From Synergistota bacterium (lineage in GTDB: Bacteria; Synergistota; Synergistia; Synergistales; Aminobacteriaceae), in NCBI GenBank assembly GCA_022704435.1, contig JAKJGK010000006.1:1-44743 (forward strand): a DNA stretch of 44,743 nucleotides, in the 5' to 3' direction. Under the pieces are notes generated by a model. That model was not told the origin of the DNA. It saw only the letters and a program-made list of their open reading frames with translations, and did not search any database. The translations under genes were made by a program, and so were the position numbers. Of this stretch, positions 28,185 to 36,063 are shown one piece after another (the first letter of the stretch is position 1; every line of letters begins with the position of its first letter).

Positions 28185-30218
28185 ATGTCTCAGGTCAACG
28201 AACTGAACAGAAACGCGATGACGATCAGGCTGGAGGGGCCGCTGCCCCCCTACCCGACGTTCGTCGAGGGAATGCGTCGCGCCCCCGACAGGGGGTGGAC
28301 GCTCAACAGGCAGGAGACCGAGCTCGCGCTCAGGAACGCGCTCCGCTACGTCCCGGAGGAGCACCACCGGGAGCTGATACCCGAGTTCCTTGAGGAGCTG
28401 CGCACCAGGGGGAGGATCTACGCCTATCGCTTCCGTCCCGCGGGCAGGATAAAGGGGCGGCCGATTGAGGAGTACCGGGGCAGGTGCCTGGCCGGGAAGG
28501 CCTTCCAGGTCATGATCGACAACAACCTGGACTTCGAGACGGCTCTCTACCCCTACGAACTGGTCACCTACGGCGAGACAGGGCAGGTATGCCAGAACTG
28601 GCTCCAATACCGCCTGATAATGAAGTATCTGGAGGAACTGACCGAGGACACCACCCTCGTGGTCTCCAGCGGACACCCGGTGGGGCTGTTCAGATCCCGC
28701 CCCGAGGCGCCTCGCGCGATCGTGACAAACGGCCTGCTGGTGGGACTGTTCGACAACCCCGCCGACTGGCACAGGGGCATGCAGCTGGGGGTCACCAACT
28801 ACGGGCAGATGACCGCGGGCGGCTGGATGTACATCGGCCCCCAGGGCATTGTGCACGGCACCTTCAACAGCATCCTGAACGCCGCCCGCCAGAGGCTGAA
28901 CGTGGGCGACAGGGGCAATCTGGCGGGGATCCTGTTCGTCTCGTCGGGGCTCGGCGGCATGAGCGGCGCGCAGCCGAAGGCCGTGGAGATCGCGGGCGGG
29001 GTGGGGATTATCGCCGAGGTAGACTCCTCCCGCATTGAGACGCGCCACGGTCAGGGGTGGGTCTCCAAGGTCACCGACAGCTGCGAGGAGGCCTTCCGGA
29101 TGGCGGACGAGGCCTGCAAGGCACGCCAGCCGCTCTCCATCGCGTACCACGGCAACATCGTCGACCTGCTCCAGTACGCGGTGGACCGGGATATTCCGAT
29201 CCCTCTGCTCTCGGACCAGACCTCCTGCCACGACCCCTACGGCGGCGGCTACTGCCCCCAGGGGCTCTCCTTCGAGCAGCGCACGGAGATGCTGTCCGAG
29301 GATCCTGATGAGTTCAGGCGCAGGGTCGACCTGTCCCTGCGCAAGCACTACGAGGTGATAAAGGCCCTGGTCGACAGGGGAACCTACTTCTTCGACTACG
29401 GCAACTCCTTCATGAGGGCGGTGTTCGACGCCGGGGTGCCCGAGATCTGCAAGAACGGCGAGAATACCTACGACGGCTTCATCTGGCCCTCGTACGTCGA
29501 GGACATAATGGGGCCGCTCCTGTTCGACTACGGCTACGGCCCATTCCGCTGGGTCTGCCTGAGCGGCAGGCCCGAGGACCTGCGCAAGACTGACCGCGCG
29601 GCGATGGATTGCATCGACCCCGACCGCCGCGCCCAGGACTACGACAACTGGGTCTGGATACGCGACGCCGAGAAGAACGCGCTGGTCGTGGGCACCCAGG
29701 CCAGGATCCTGTACCAGGACGCCGAGGGGCGCACCAGGATAGCGCTCAAGTTCAACGAGATGATAAGGCGCGGCGAGATCGGGCCGGTCATGCTCGGTCG
29801 AGACCACCACGACGTCTCCGGCACCGACTCGCCCTACCGCGAGACGGCCAACATCAAGGACGGCAGCAACATCTGCGCGGACATGGCCACCCTCTGCTTC
29901 GCGGGCAACGCCGCGCGCGGGATGAGCCTGTGCGCGCTGCACAACGGCGGCGGAGTCGGGGTTGGCAAGTCGATAAACGGCGGCTTCGGGCTGGTGCTGG
30001 ACGGCACGGAGCGCACCGACGAGATAATAAAGTCCGCTATGATGTGGGACGTGCTGGGGGGCGTGGCCCGCAGGGCGTGGGCCCGAAACCCGAACTCCAT
30101 GGAGGTCTCCCGGGAGGTGAACAGGAACTACCCGGGCGACTACCACATCTCCCTGCCCTACAGCGTGGCCGACGAGGACGTGAAAGACGCGGTGGACGCG
30201 CTCTTCCGCGAGAACTAG
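28185..30218 (+). CDS. hutU: Urocanate hydratase (long form)
   Basis: A 677-residue NAD+-dependent urocanase, the second step of histidine breakdown (urocanate to imidazolone propionate). Diagnostic motifs are GGWMYIGPQGIVHGT, GLGGMSGAQPKAVEIAGG for the NAD-binding region, DQTSCHDPYGGGYCPQGLSF, and ALHNGGGVGVGKSINGGFG. It is clearly longer than the roughly 555-residue proteobacterial enzyme, matching the long type seen in some anaerobes. GGAGGTGG precedes ATG 28185. It is followed by a hutD-type gene 33 bp downstream; no hutH, hutI or formiminotransferase gene is in the window. Confidence 0.95.
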   Translation: MSQVNELNRNAMTIRLEGPLPPYPTFVEGMRRAPDRGWTLNRQETELALRNALRYVPEEHHRELIPEFLEELRTRGRIYAYRFRPAGRIKGRPIEEYRGRCLAGKAFQVMIDNNLDFETALYPYELVTYGETGQVCQNWLQYRLIMKYLEELTEDTTLVVSSGHPVGLFRSRPEAPRAIVTNGLLVGLFDNPADWHRGMQLGVTNYGQMTAGGWMYIGPQGIVHGTFNSILNAARQRLNVGDRGNLAGILFVSSGLGGMSGAQPKAVEIAGGVGIIAEVDSSRIETRHGQGWVSKVTDSCEEAFRMADEACKARQPLSIAYHGNIVDLLQYAVDRDIPIPLLSDQTSCHDPYGGGYCPQGLSFEQRTEMLSEDPDEFRRRVDLSLRKHYEVIKALVDRGTYFFDYGNSFMRAVFDAGVPEICKNGENTYDGFIWPSYVEDIMGPLLFDYGYGPFRWVCLSGRPEDLRKTDRAAMDCIDPDRRAQDYDNWVWIRDAEKNALVVGTQARILYQDAEGRTRIALKFNEMIRRGEIGPVMLGRDHHDVSGTDSPYRETANIKDGSNICADMATLCFAGNAARGMSLCALHNGGGVGVGKSINGGFGLVLDGTERTDEIIKSAMMWDVLGGVARRAWARNPNSMEVSREVNRNYPGDYHISLPYSVADEDVKDAVDALFREN

Positions 30219-30251
30219 TCGCAGAGAAGCCAGGGTAAAGGAGGCGGTTGC

Positions 30252-30872
30252 ATGCAGGTGATACGAAGGACTCCGGTCGACTATAGGGTAATGCCGTGGA
30301 AGAACGGCGGGGGCATCACCCACGAGATGTTCATCTACCCTGAGAACGCCGACATGGGGGACGACGGCTTTCTGTGGCGGTTGAGCTCTGCAAATATCAC
30401 GGAGGACGGCCCCTTTTCATCCTTCCCGGATTACGACCGCGTCCTGTTCCTGCTGTCGGGCAAGGGGGCGAATATCACCGTGGACGGGGCGGACGTCCGC
30501 CTGGCGTCGCAGTTCGACTCGCTGCGCTTCAGCGGGGCGACTCCCGCCTACAGCAGGCTGATCGACGGACCCGTGACCGACCTGAACCTGTTCTACAGGA
30601 GGGACGCGCTCTCCTGCGAATACCGCCAGCTTTTCCCGAGGAGGGAGATGGAGCGCCTGTTTCTCCCCGGCAACACCACGATAATGGTCTGCCTGCAGGG
30701 AGAGGCGACGGTCGGGATAGGGGGGGAGCAGCCGCTGAGGGAGATGGAGCTGCTGGTCGTTCTGGAGCACACCTGGGGGCAGCCCATGGTGGTGCAATAC
30801 GAGAGGGAGAGCCGCCTCCTGTTCATGACCCTGTCGAGGCGGACGGGGCACGACGAATCGCACACGAAGTAG
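30252..30872 (+). CDS. hutD: HutD/Ves family cupin protein
   Basis: A 206-residue double-stranded beta-helix protein of the HutD family, often encoded with histidine utilisation genes and thought to modulate them. The family start VIRRTPVDYRVMPWKNGGGI with THEMFIYP is clear, as are FLWRLSSANITEDGPFSSFP, RVLFLLSGKG and ITVDGADV. An AAGGAGG site precedes the ATG. It is cotranscribed with hutU and ends just before a strong terminator. Its biochemical activity is not established; the context supports a role in urocanate or histidine metabolism. Confidence 0.88.
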   Translation: MQVIRRTPVDYRVMPWKNGGGITHEMFIYPENADMGDDGFLWRLSSANITEDGPFSSFPDYDRVLFLLSGKGANITVDGADVRLASQFDSLRFSGATPAYSRLIDGPVTDLNLFYRRDALSCEYRQLFPRREMERLFLPGNTTIMVCLQGEATVGIGGEQPLREMELLVVLEHTWGQPMVVQYERESRLLFMTLSRRTGHDESHTK

Positions 30873-30876
30873 CAGG

Positions 30877-30915
30877 GGCGCGGCGCGCGGGGATCGACCG
30901 GCGCCGCGCCTTTTT
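30877..30915 (+). terminator. Terminator after hutD
   Basis: Perfect 10-bp stem GGCGCGGCGC / GCGCCGCGCC, followed by five T. It lies between convergent hutD and asd genes and could also act weakly on asd transcripts. Confidence 0.88.
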
Positions 30916-30918
30916 CTT

Positions 30919-31905
30919 CTAGCCCGCCCTGTTCAGTTCGACGTGCTTCTGGAGAATTCGCACCGCGTTGGTCGCCGCCCCCGTCCTGATGTTGTCCGCC
31001 ACGTTCCACATCAGGAAGCTCGAGTCGTCGAACGACCTTAGGCGACACACATGGACGTCGTCGCCGCCCGCGACCTCAAGCGGGGTGACCATGCCGGACG
31101 ACAGCACTACATCCTCCGAATCCTGGATAGCCACGGCCAGGGAGTCCATGTCGAACGGGCGGCGCGTCCTGACGTAGATCGCCTCCGAGTGGCCGTACAT
31201 CACCGGCACCCTGATCGCAGTCGGGAATATGGATATCCCCGGGTCGCGCAGGATCTTCCTGGTCTCGTCGACCATCTTCATCTCCTCGTCGGTGAATCCG
31301 CTGTCGAGCAGCGCCCCTATCTGCGGCACCACGTTCAGGTGGATCTGCTTTATGAACTTCCTCGGCGCCACCCTGCCCTCCATCTGGTCACCGAGCTCGT
31401 CCATTCCGCTCCTCCCGGCCCCCGAGACGGCCTGGTAGGTGCTGACGACGATCGTATCCAGGCCGAATCGCTCGTGCACCCGGTAGAGGGAGAGCACCAT
31501 CTGTATAGTGGAACAGTTGGGGTTCGCCACTACCCCGCTCCCGTAGCCGCGCAGCAGGTCGCCGTTGATCTCCGGCACGACCAGCGGGACGGCCGGATCC
31601 ATCCTGAACGCGGAGGAGTTGTCTATCACCACCGAGCCGCTCGCCGCGGCAGTCGGGGCAAACTCGCGCGACACCGCGCCGCCGGCCGAGAAGAGCAGGT
31701 AGTCGTACCCTTCCTCCATCGCGCCCCTTGTGAGCTCCTTCACCCTGTGAACCTCGCCGTGGAACTCCACCGTCGCCCCGGCGCTCCTGGCCGAGGCGTA
31801 AAAGTCGATGCCGCCTGGCTTGACCCCGCGCTCCTGCAGCACCCTGGTCATCATCCGACCCACCTCGCCGGTCGCGCCGACAACTGCGATTCTCAATCGT
31901 GTCAT
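30919..31905 (-). CDS. asd: Aspartate-semialdehyde dehydrogenase
   Basis: A 328-residue NADPH enzyme that reduces aspartyl phosphate to aspartate semialdehyde, the branch point to lysine, diaminopimelate, threonine and methionine. The N-terminal Rossmann motif is VVGATGEVGRMM. The catalytic cysteine is in ANPNCSTIQMV. The substrate-binding histidine is in RVPVMYGHSEAI, and VVSTYQAVSGAG is the usual family motif. ATG 31905 with AGAAGGGGG gives the normal length. It has a near-perfect promoter, with a leader of about 65 nt that contains a GGGCGGGC segment followed by seven T. Partial early termination there is possible, but a good stem is not evident. Confidence 0.95.
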   Translation of the reverse strand: MTRLRIAVVGATGEVGRMMTRVLQERGVKPGGIDFYASARSAGATVEFHGEVHRVKELTRGAMEEGYDYLLFSAGGAVSREFAPTAAASGSVVIDNSSAFRMDPAVPLVVPEINGDLLRGYGSGVVANPNCSTIQMVLSLYRVHERFGLDTIVVSTYQAVSGAGRSGMDELGDQMEGRVAPRKFIKQIHLNVVPQIGALLDSGFTDEEMKMVDETRKILRDPGISIFPTAIRVPVMYGHSEAIYVRTRRPFDMDSLAVAIQDSEDVVLSSGMVTPLEVAGGDDVHVCRLRSFDDSSFLMWNVADNIRTGAATNAVRILQKHVELNRAG

Positions 31906-31977
31906 CCCCCTTCTCGTGCAACAAAAAAAGCCCGCCCCGTGAGGAAACGAGCCTGTACATACACGGATTTTGCAAGG

Positions 31978-32006
31978 ATTATAGGAAGGGGCCGGACCAT
32001 TGTCAA
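31978..32006 (-). promoter_or_regulatory. Consensus promoter of asd
   Basis: TTGACA (32001-32006) and TATAAT (31978-31983) with a 17-bp spacer, identical to the sigma70 consensus at both hexamers. It is back to back with the promoter of the FMN riboswitch transcript. Confidence 0.88.
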
Positions 32007-32029
32007 TAGATTTTTCCCCGCGCCTGGTG

Positions 32030-32035
32030 TATAAT
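32030..32035 (+). promoter_or_regulatory. -10 element of the FMN riboswitch transcript
   Basis: Perfect TATAAT, about seven bases before the expected transcription start and just ahead of the aptamer. The -35 is weak and abuts the -35 of the divergent asd promoter. Confidence 0.6.
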
Positions 32036-32043
32036 ACCGTCGA

Positions 32044-32191
32044 CATCTTCGGGGCGGGGTGAGAATCCCCACCGGCGGTGATGAGCCGTTCACGGCTACA
32101 AGCCCGCGAGCCCGCAAGGCTGATCCGGTGAGAATCCGGAGCCGACTGTGAGGCGCGTTTTATGCGCCGTAGTCAGGATGGAAGAGGATGT
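32044..32191 (+). promoter_or_regulatory. FMN riboswitch (RFN element)
   Basis: The aptamer contains all conserved FMN riboswitch blocks: ATCTTCGGGGCGGGGTGA, CCACCGGCGGTGATGAGCC, AGCCCGCGAGCC, TCCGGTGAGAATCCGG and GTCAGGATGGAAGAGGAT, which closes the basal stem. A variable hairpin, GGCGCGTTTTATGCGCC, lies in the 3' half. A strong terminator follows directly, so FMN binding should switch off transcription of the riboflavin transporter gene. Confidence 0.96.
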
Positions 32192-32205
32192 GTCAACGCG
32201 CACGC

Positions 32206-32239
32206 TGCCCCGGATGCGATGTCCGGGGCATTTTTTTTT
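32206..32239 (+). terminator. Riboswitch-controlled terminator
   Basis: Perfect 9-bp stem TGCCCCGGA / TCCGGGGCA, followed by nine T, located between the FMN aptamer and the transporter gene. Confidence 0.93.
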
Positions 32240-32258
32240 GAAAGGATTGATCCACGCA

Positions 32259-32846
32259 ATGGAAGCCGTATCGCAATTCAACACGCGCAAGCTCGTCTGG
32301 ACAGCAATGCTGTCGGCCCTGGCCACCGTGCTCATGTACCTCGACACGGCGCTGCCGGTCTTCCCCGGGTTCCTGAAGTTCGACCTGTCTGACCTCCCCC
32401 CCCTTGTCGCCTCCTTCGCCTACGGCCCCCTCGCCGGGGTCTTCTGCGAGCTTGCGAAGAACCTCATCCACGCCATGACCACGTCGTCCGCGGGCATAGG
32501 CGAGTTCGCCAACTTCCTGATGGGCTCCGCGCTGGTCGTGCCCGCCGGCATGATCTACAGATACGAAAGGACCCGCAGAGGGGCGCTCAGAGGGCTGCTG
32601 GCGGGCGTCGTCTGCTCCACGGTCGCGGCGGCGCTGGCCAACTACTTCATACTGCTGCCCTTCTACTCGCAACTGATCCCCATGGACAAGATAATCGCGA
32701 TGTCCTCCGTCGTCATAACCGCCATCCACGACAAGCAGACCCTGATCGTCTACGGCGTGGTGCCGTTCAACCTGTTCAAGGGAGCGGTGATAGCCCTGCT
32801 GACCCTGAGGCTGTACAAGAGGATAAGCGCTCTCATCCACGAGTAG
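32259..32846 (+). CDS. ribU: Riboflavin ECF transporter S component
   Basis: A 195-residue integral membrane protein with about six spans, the substrate-binding subunit of an energy-coupling factor transporter. Motifs of the RibU type include LVWTAMLSALATVLMYLD, FLKFDLSDLPPLVASFAYGP and AGVFCELAKNLIHAMTTSS. It should bind riboflavin and work with a shared EcfAAT module encoded elsewhere. The FMN riboswitch upstream strongly supports the substrate. ATG 32259 follows an AAAGGA site at slightly long spacing. Confidence 0.93.
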   Translation: MEAVSQFNTRKLVWTAMLSALATVLMYLDTALPVFPGFLKFDLSDLPPLVASFAYGPLAGVFCELAKNLIHAMTTSSAGIGEFANFLMGSALVVPAGMIYRYERTRRGALRGLLAGVVCSTVAAALANYFILLPFYSQLIPMDKIIAMSSVVITAIHDKQTLIVYGVVPFNLFKGAVIALLTLRLYKRISALIHE

Positions 32847-32959
32847 ACCGCCCGCGGCGCGGAAGAGGTGGTGACAGGAGGCGGCGTTTCGTGGTAATCT
32901 TCGCTCGGGAGCACGTCTTCGTCTCCCGCGAAGACCTCGTCGAAAGGGGAGTTGCCTCA

Positions 32960-33979
32960 GTGAAGACCTACGAGCCTTTCCGCATCAAAGACCTCGAGCT
33001 GAAGAACCGCATCGTCATGCCCCCGATGTGCATGTACAGCGCTCCGAACTCGGTAGTCACGCCCTTCCACCTCACCCACTACGGGACTCGCGCCCTTGGC
33101 GGGGTCGGCCTCATACTCGTCGAGGCCACCGGAGTGCTCCCCGAGGGGAGGCTCACCGACGGCTGCCTGGGGCTGTGGTCGGACGACCAGGTGCCGGGCA
33201 TGGCCGACCTCGTGAAGCACGTGCACGACCTCGGCGCCAGGATCGGGGTTCAGCTCAACCACGGCGGGCGCAAGTGCGCCGCCACCGTGGAGCGGATCTA
33301 CGCCCCCAGCGCGATAAACTACGGCGGCAACGGCGCGTACCGAGACCCGGTGGAGATGGACCGGGACGAGATAGCGCGCGTAACGGAGGCGTTCGCCTCC
33401 GCGGCCGGGCGCGCCCTCGAGGCCGGGTTCGACGTGGTGGAGATACACGGAGCTCACGGCTACCTTGTCAACCAGTTCCTCTCTCCCCTCAGCAACAAGA
33501 GGCTCGACGGCTACGGAGTCGACTTCGAGGGGAGATCGCGCTTTCTGCAGGAGGTCGTCAGGGCCGTTCGCACCCGCTGGCCGGAGGAGAAGCCCCTCTT
33601 CCTGCGCGTGTCGGCCGAGGACTACGTGGAGGGCGGCATGACCACCTCCCAGCTCATCAGGATCATAGATCCGGTTCTGAAGGATATCGACGTGGCGCAC
33701 GTCAGCTCCGGCGGCGTCACCCCAGTACCCCCGCCGGTCTACCCGGGCTACCAGGTCCCCTACTCCGAGAGAGTCAGGAAGGAGTGCGGGATACCGACAA
33801 TAGCGGTCGGGCTCGTGACCACCCTCGACATGATCGAGGAGATACTGTGCAACCAGCGGGCAGACCTAGTGGCGCTCGGGAGGGAGCTGCTCCGCTACCC
33901 CTTCTTCCCCCTCAACGAGGCGCGCAAGAGGGGGATCGCGCTGCCCTGCCCGGAGCAGTACAGGAGGGCGTTCTCCTAG
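32960..33979 (+). CDS. NADH:flavin oxidoreductase, old yellow enzyme family (YqjM-like)
   Basis: A 339-residue FMN-dependent TIM-barrel ene-reductase. Motifs of the YqjM class are visible: IKDLELKNRIVMPPMCMYSA with the modulating cysteine, VEATGVLPEGR, VQLNHGGRKC, the substrate-binding pair in VVEIHGAHGYLVNQFLSPLS, and the phosphate-binding end ALGRELLRYP. The physiological substrate is unknown. GTG 32960 follows AAGGGGAG at normal spacing; an upstream in-frame extension is less likely. It lies about 110 bp after ribU, possibly in the same FMN-regulated transcript. Confidence 0.92.
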   Translation: MKTYEPFRIKDLELKNRIVMPPMCMYSAPNSVVTPFHLTHYGTRALGGVGLILVEATGVLPEGRLTDGCLGLWSDDQVPGMADLVKHVHDLGARIGVQLNHGGRKCAATVERIYAPSAINYGGNGAYRDPVEMDRDEIARVTEAFASAAGRALEAGFDVVEIHGAHGYLVNQFLSPLSNKRLDGYGVDFEGRSRFLQEVVRAVRTRWPEEKPLFLRVSAEDYVEGGMTTSQLIRIIDPVLKDIDVAHVSSGGVTPVPPPVYPGYQVPYSERVRKECGIPTIAVGLVTTLDMIEEILCNQRADLVALGRELLRYPFFPLNEARKRGIALPCPEQYRRAFS

Positions 33980-33998
33980 CGGGTCGGACTCAGGGGGG

Positions 33999-34643
33999 TC
34001 AGAAAACCCACCCCTTGATGATCTCCTTGGCCTCGTGCAGCCCGTGGGCCCCGTAGTGCACTATGACCCACACGGCGAGGACGTAAAGGGCGGTGGCGGC
34101 GACGCCGAACAGGATCGCGGCGATGAAGGCCAGCCCGTCGCGCTCCGTCAGCGACACCCCGATGCAGAATATCACCATTGCCGGCAGGGTGTTGGTGAGG
34201 GGGATCGGCAGGATCATGAGTCCGCTCATCAGCAGCAGGAGCACGGAACAGAAGACTCCGGCCGCCTTGCCGTTGACGAAGGCGAAGCGCGGCCTGACGA
34301 ACTTCTCGACGAAGGCGAAGAACTTTACCGCCCCTGCGATCATCCTGTCCGCGGTCTGCCTCCTGATCTCCTTCCTGGCCGCCCACTCCGGCATCCAAGG
34401 GGTGTCTCTGCCCGTCAGCATCTGCACTCCGAGTATGAAGAGGACGATCCCGAGAGGCGTGCTGTACCCCGGCGCCGGCACGGGGAGGGCGCTCGGCAGT
34501 GAGAAGAGCACCAGCAGGATGCCGAACCCTCGGTCGGCCACCGCCGCGGCGAGCTCCCCGAAGGTGATGTTGTCGCCTGATTCCAAGGTCAGGAGCCTGC
34601 TTATGTCCTCGGACAACGGGGTGTTTTTTTCTACCTGTTCCAT
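33999..34643 (-). CDS. ExoD-family membrane protein
   Basis: A 214-residue membrane protein of the exopolysaccharide synthesis ExoD family. It shows the family pattern: an N-terminal soluble segment, GDNITFGELAAAVADRGFG, LLVLFSLPSALPVPAPGYST, then several spans (VFCSVLLLLMSGLMILPIPL, VIFCIGVSLTERDGLAFIAA). The name comes from rhizobial mutants; the molecular role is unclear. ATG 34643 is rather far from GAGGAG, while GTG 34652 is rather close, so the exact start is uncertain. It is convergent with the upstream oxidoreductase gene. Confidence 0.85.
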   Translation of the reverse strand: MEQVEKNTPLSEDISRLLTLESGDNITFGELAAAVADRGFGILLVLFSLPSALPVPAPGYSTPLGIVLFILGVQMLTGRDTPWMPEWAARKEIRRQTADRMIAGAVKFFAFVEKFVRPRFAFVNGKAAGVFCSVLLLLMSGLMILPIPLTNTLPAMVIFCIGVSLTERDGLAFIAAILFGVAATALYVLAVWVIVHYGAHGLHEAKEIIKGWVF

Positions 34644-34740
34644 GCAGAGCACAATCTCCTCTCGTCTGCGCGCCATTCCTGCGCGGCCTTTTCCAGCAGG
34701 GATGATACCACAGGGGCGAACGGACTCGTCTTAACCATGC

Positions 34741-34769
34741 TTGACCTAAAGCAGCCGCAGTCCTATACT
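34741..34769 (+). promoter_or_regulatory. Promoter of the encapsulin operon
   Basis: TTGACC (34741-34746) and TATACT (34764-34769) with a 17-bp spacer, 40 bp before the ferritin-like gene. Confidence 0.75.
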
Positions 34770-34809
34770 CATGCCAGAGTTATAACGCGATATGGAAAGG
34801 AGAGATATC

Positions 34810-35136
34810 ATGCAGTTTACTGAACCGGCGGAGACTCTTGACCAGCGTGTCGCCGACCAGGCCAAAGCGCTCAAGAGCCTCATGGAGGAGATCGAGGCCG
34901 TCAACTACTACAACCAGAGGGTAGCCACGACCCCGGACCAGGAGCTGAAGGCGCTGCTGGCGCACAACCGGGACGAGGAGATCGAGCACGCCGCGATGCT
35001 CGTGGAGTGGCTTCGGCGCAACATGGACAAGTGGGACGAGGAGCTGAGGACCTACCTGTTCACCACCGCACCGCTCACACATGGGGAGTCGGGGGCCGCC
35101 CCCGCTTCGGACCTGGGCGTCGGCGGTCTGAAGTAG
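34810..35136 (+). CDS. Encapsulated ferritin-like protein (EncFtn)
   Basis: A 108-residue ferroxidase that works inside an encapsulin shell to oxidise iron for storage. The two-helix half-ferritin carries the metal ligands in LMEEIEAVNYYNQR and NRDEEIEHAAMLVEWL; Glu29, Glu57 and His60 correspond to the known EncFtn site. The C-terminal tail SDLGVGGLK (residues 100-108) is the cargo-loading peptide that docks on the shell interior. An AAAGGAGAG site precedes ATG 34810. The encapsulin gene starts 31 bp downstream. Confidence 0.95.
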   Translation: MQFTEPAETLDQRVADQAKALKSLMEEIEAVNYYNQRVATTPDQELKALLAHNRDEEIEHAAMLVEWLRRNMDKWDEELRTYLFTTAPLTHGESGAAPASDLGVGGLK

Positions 35137-35167
35137 TTTTCGAAGAGTGCAGGGAGGGATAGTACAA

Positions 35168-35959
35168 ATGGATATTCTGAGAAGGTCCGTATCGCCCCTC
35201 GCCTCCGAGGCGTGGGACGAGCTGGACAGCCAGGCGAAGAAGGTTCTGCTGCTCAACCTGTCGGCGAGGCGCTTCATGGACGTTGAGGGGCCGAAGGGCT
35301 GGTCTTACAGCTCGCACCCGACCGGCAGGCTGGACACCGGAGTATCGGCCGCCGGCGGAGCGGTGAAGTTCGGGATCAACAGGGTGCTTCCGCTGGTAGA
35401 GACGCGTGTGGGGTTCGAGCTCGACATCTGGGAGCTGGACAACATAAGCAGGGGCGCGAAGGACCCCGATCTCGCCCCTCTCGACGAGGCGGCGAAGGAG
35501 ATAGCCCTGTTCGAGGAGAGGGCCGTCTACGGCGGGCTGGCCGAGGCCGGCATAGTGGGGCTGTCGAGCGCCAGCCGCTGCTCGGTGGCCGTCGCGAGCG
35601 AGGACCCAAGGGGAGTGGTCAACGCCCTGTCGGAGGCGGTCTTCAAGCTGCGAGACTGCGCGGTGGAGGGCCCCTACGCACTGGTGGCCTCGCCGGCGCT
35701 TTGGAAGGTGATATACGGCGGTGCGCCCGGCTACCCGACATCCAAGCACATAGCCAACCTGGCGGACAGGGTGGTGCTCTCCACCCAGGCGGACTCGTAC
35801 GTGGTGTCGCTGCGCGGCGGGGACTTCGAGATCATAGTCGGGCAGGACTTCTCCCTCGGCTTCGAGGAGAGGGCCGGCGACAGAGTGCGCCTCTTCCTGA
35901 CCGAGTCCTTCACGTTCAGGGCGATAAACCCGGAGGCTGCCGTCCGGCTGGTGCTTTAG
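35168..35959 (+). CDS. Family 1 encapsulin shell protein
   Basis: A 263-residue HK97-fold capsid-like protein that self-assembles into a protein nanocompartment. The length suits a T=1 shell. Family motifs are visible: SPLASEAWDELDSQAK, LSARRFMDVEGPKGWSYSS, VLPLVETRVGFELDIWELDN, the E-loop region with DLAPLDEAAKEIALFEE, and the terminal domain ESFTFRAINPEAAVRLVL. It is cotranscribed with EncFtn, which provides the cargo, so the pair forms an iron-storage compartment. A strong terminator follows. Confidence 0.96.
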   Translation: MDILRRSVSPLASEAWDELDSQAKKVLLLNLSARRFMDVEGPKGWSYSSHPTGRLDTGVSAAGGAVKFGINRVLPLVETRVGFELDIWELDNISRGAKDPDLAPLDEAAKEIALFEERAVYGGLAEAGIVGLSSASRCSVAVASEDPRGVVNALSEAVFKLRDCAVEGPYALVASPALWKVIYGGAPGYPTSKHIANLADRVVLSTQADSYVVSLRGGDFEIIVGQDFSLGFEERAGDRVRLFLTESFTFRAINPEAAVRLVL

Positions 35960-35991
35960 GGATTTAACGAATGCATTTTTTCCGCCTGCGA

Positions 35992-36015
35992 GGGGCCCCT
36001 GCGGGCCCCTTTTTT
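35992..36015 (+). terminator. Terminator after the encapsulin gene
   Basis: Seven-bp stem GGGGCCC / GGGCCCC with a CTGC loop, followed by six T. Confidence 0.9.
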
Positions 36016-36029
36016 GCCCCCCGGCACTC

Positions 36030-36057
36030 TTGTTTTTCGGACAAAAACATCTATAAT
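36030..36057 (+). promoter_or_regulatory. Promoter with palindromic operator for the ATP-grasp/aminomutase operon
   Basis: TTGTTT (36030-36035) and a perfect TATAAT (36052-36057) with a 16-bp spacer. A perfect inverted repeat TGTTTTT (36031-36037) and AAAAACA (36043-36049), spaced by CGGAC, covers the -35 and spacer. This is a good site for a dimeric repressor. Confidence 0.6.
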
Positions 36058-36063
36058 CCGCAG

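Noticed and set aside
26931-30323. An 1130-codon open frame on the minus strand opposite the LysM and hutU genes
   Set aside because: Both plus-strand genes are clear family members. The antisense frame is low-complexity in Val, Pro, His and Arg, as expected for a shadow frame.
31905-31970. Leader of asd as a transcription attenuator
   Set aside because: There is a GC-rich segment followed by seven T, but no convincing full stem or lysine aptamer in the short leader.
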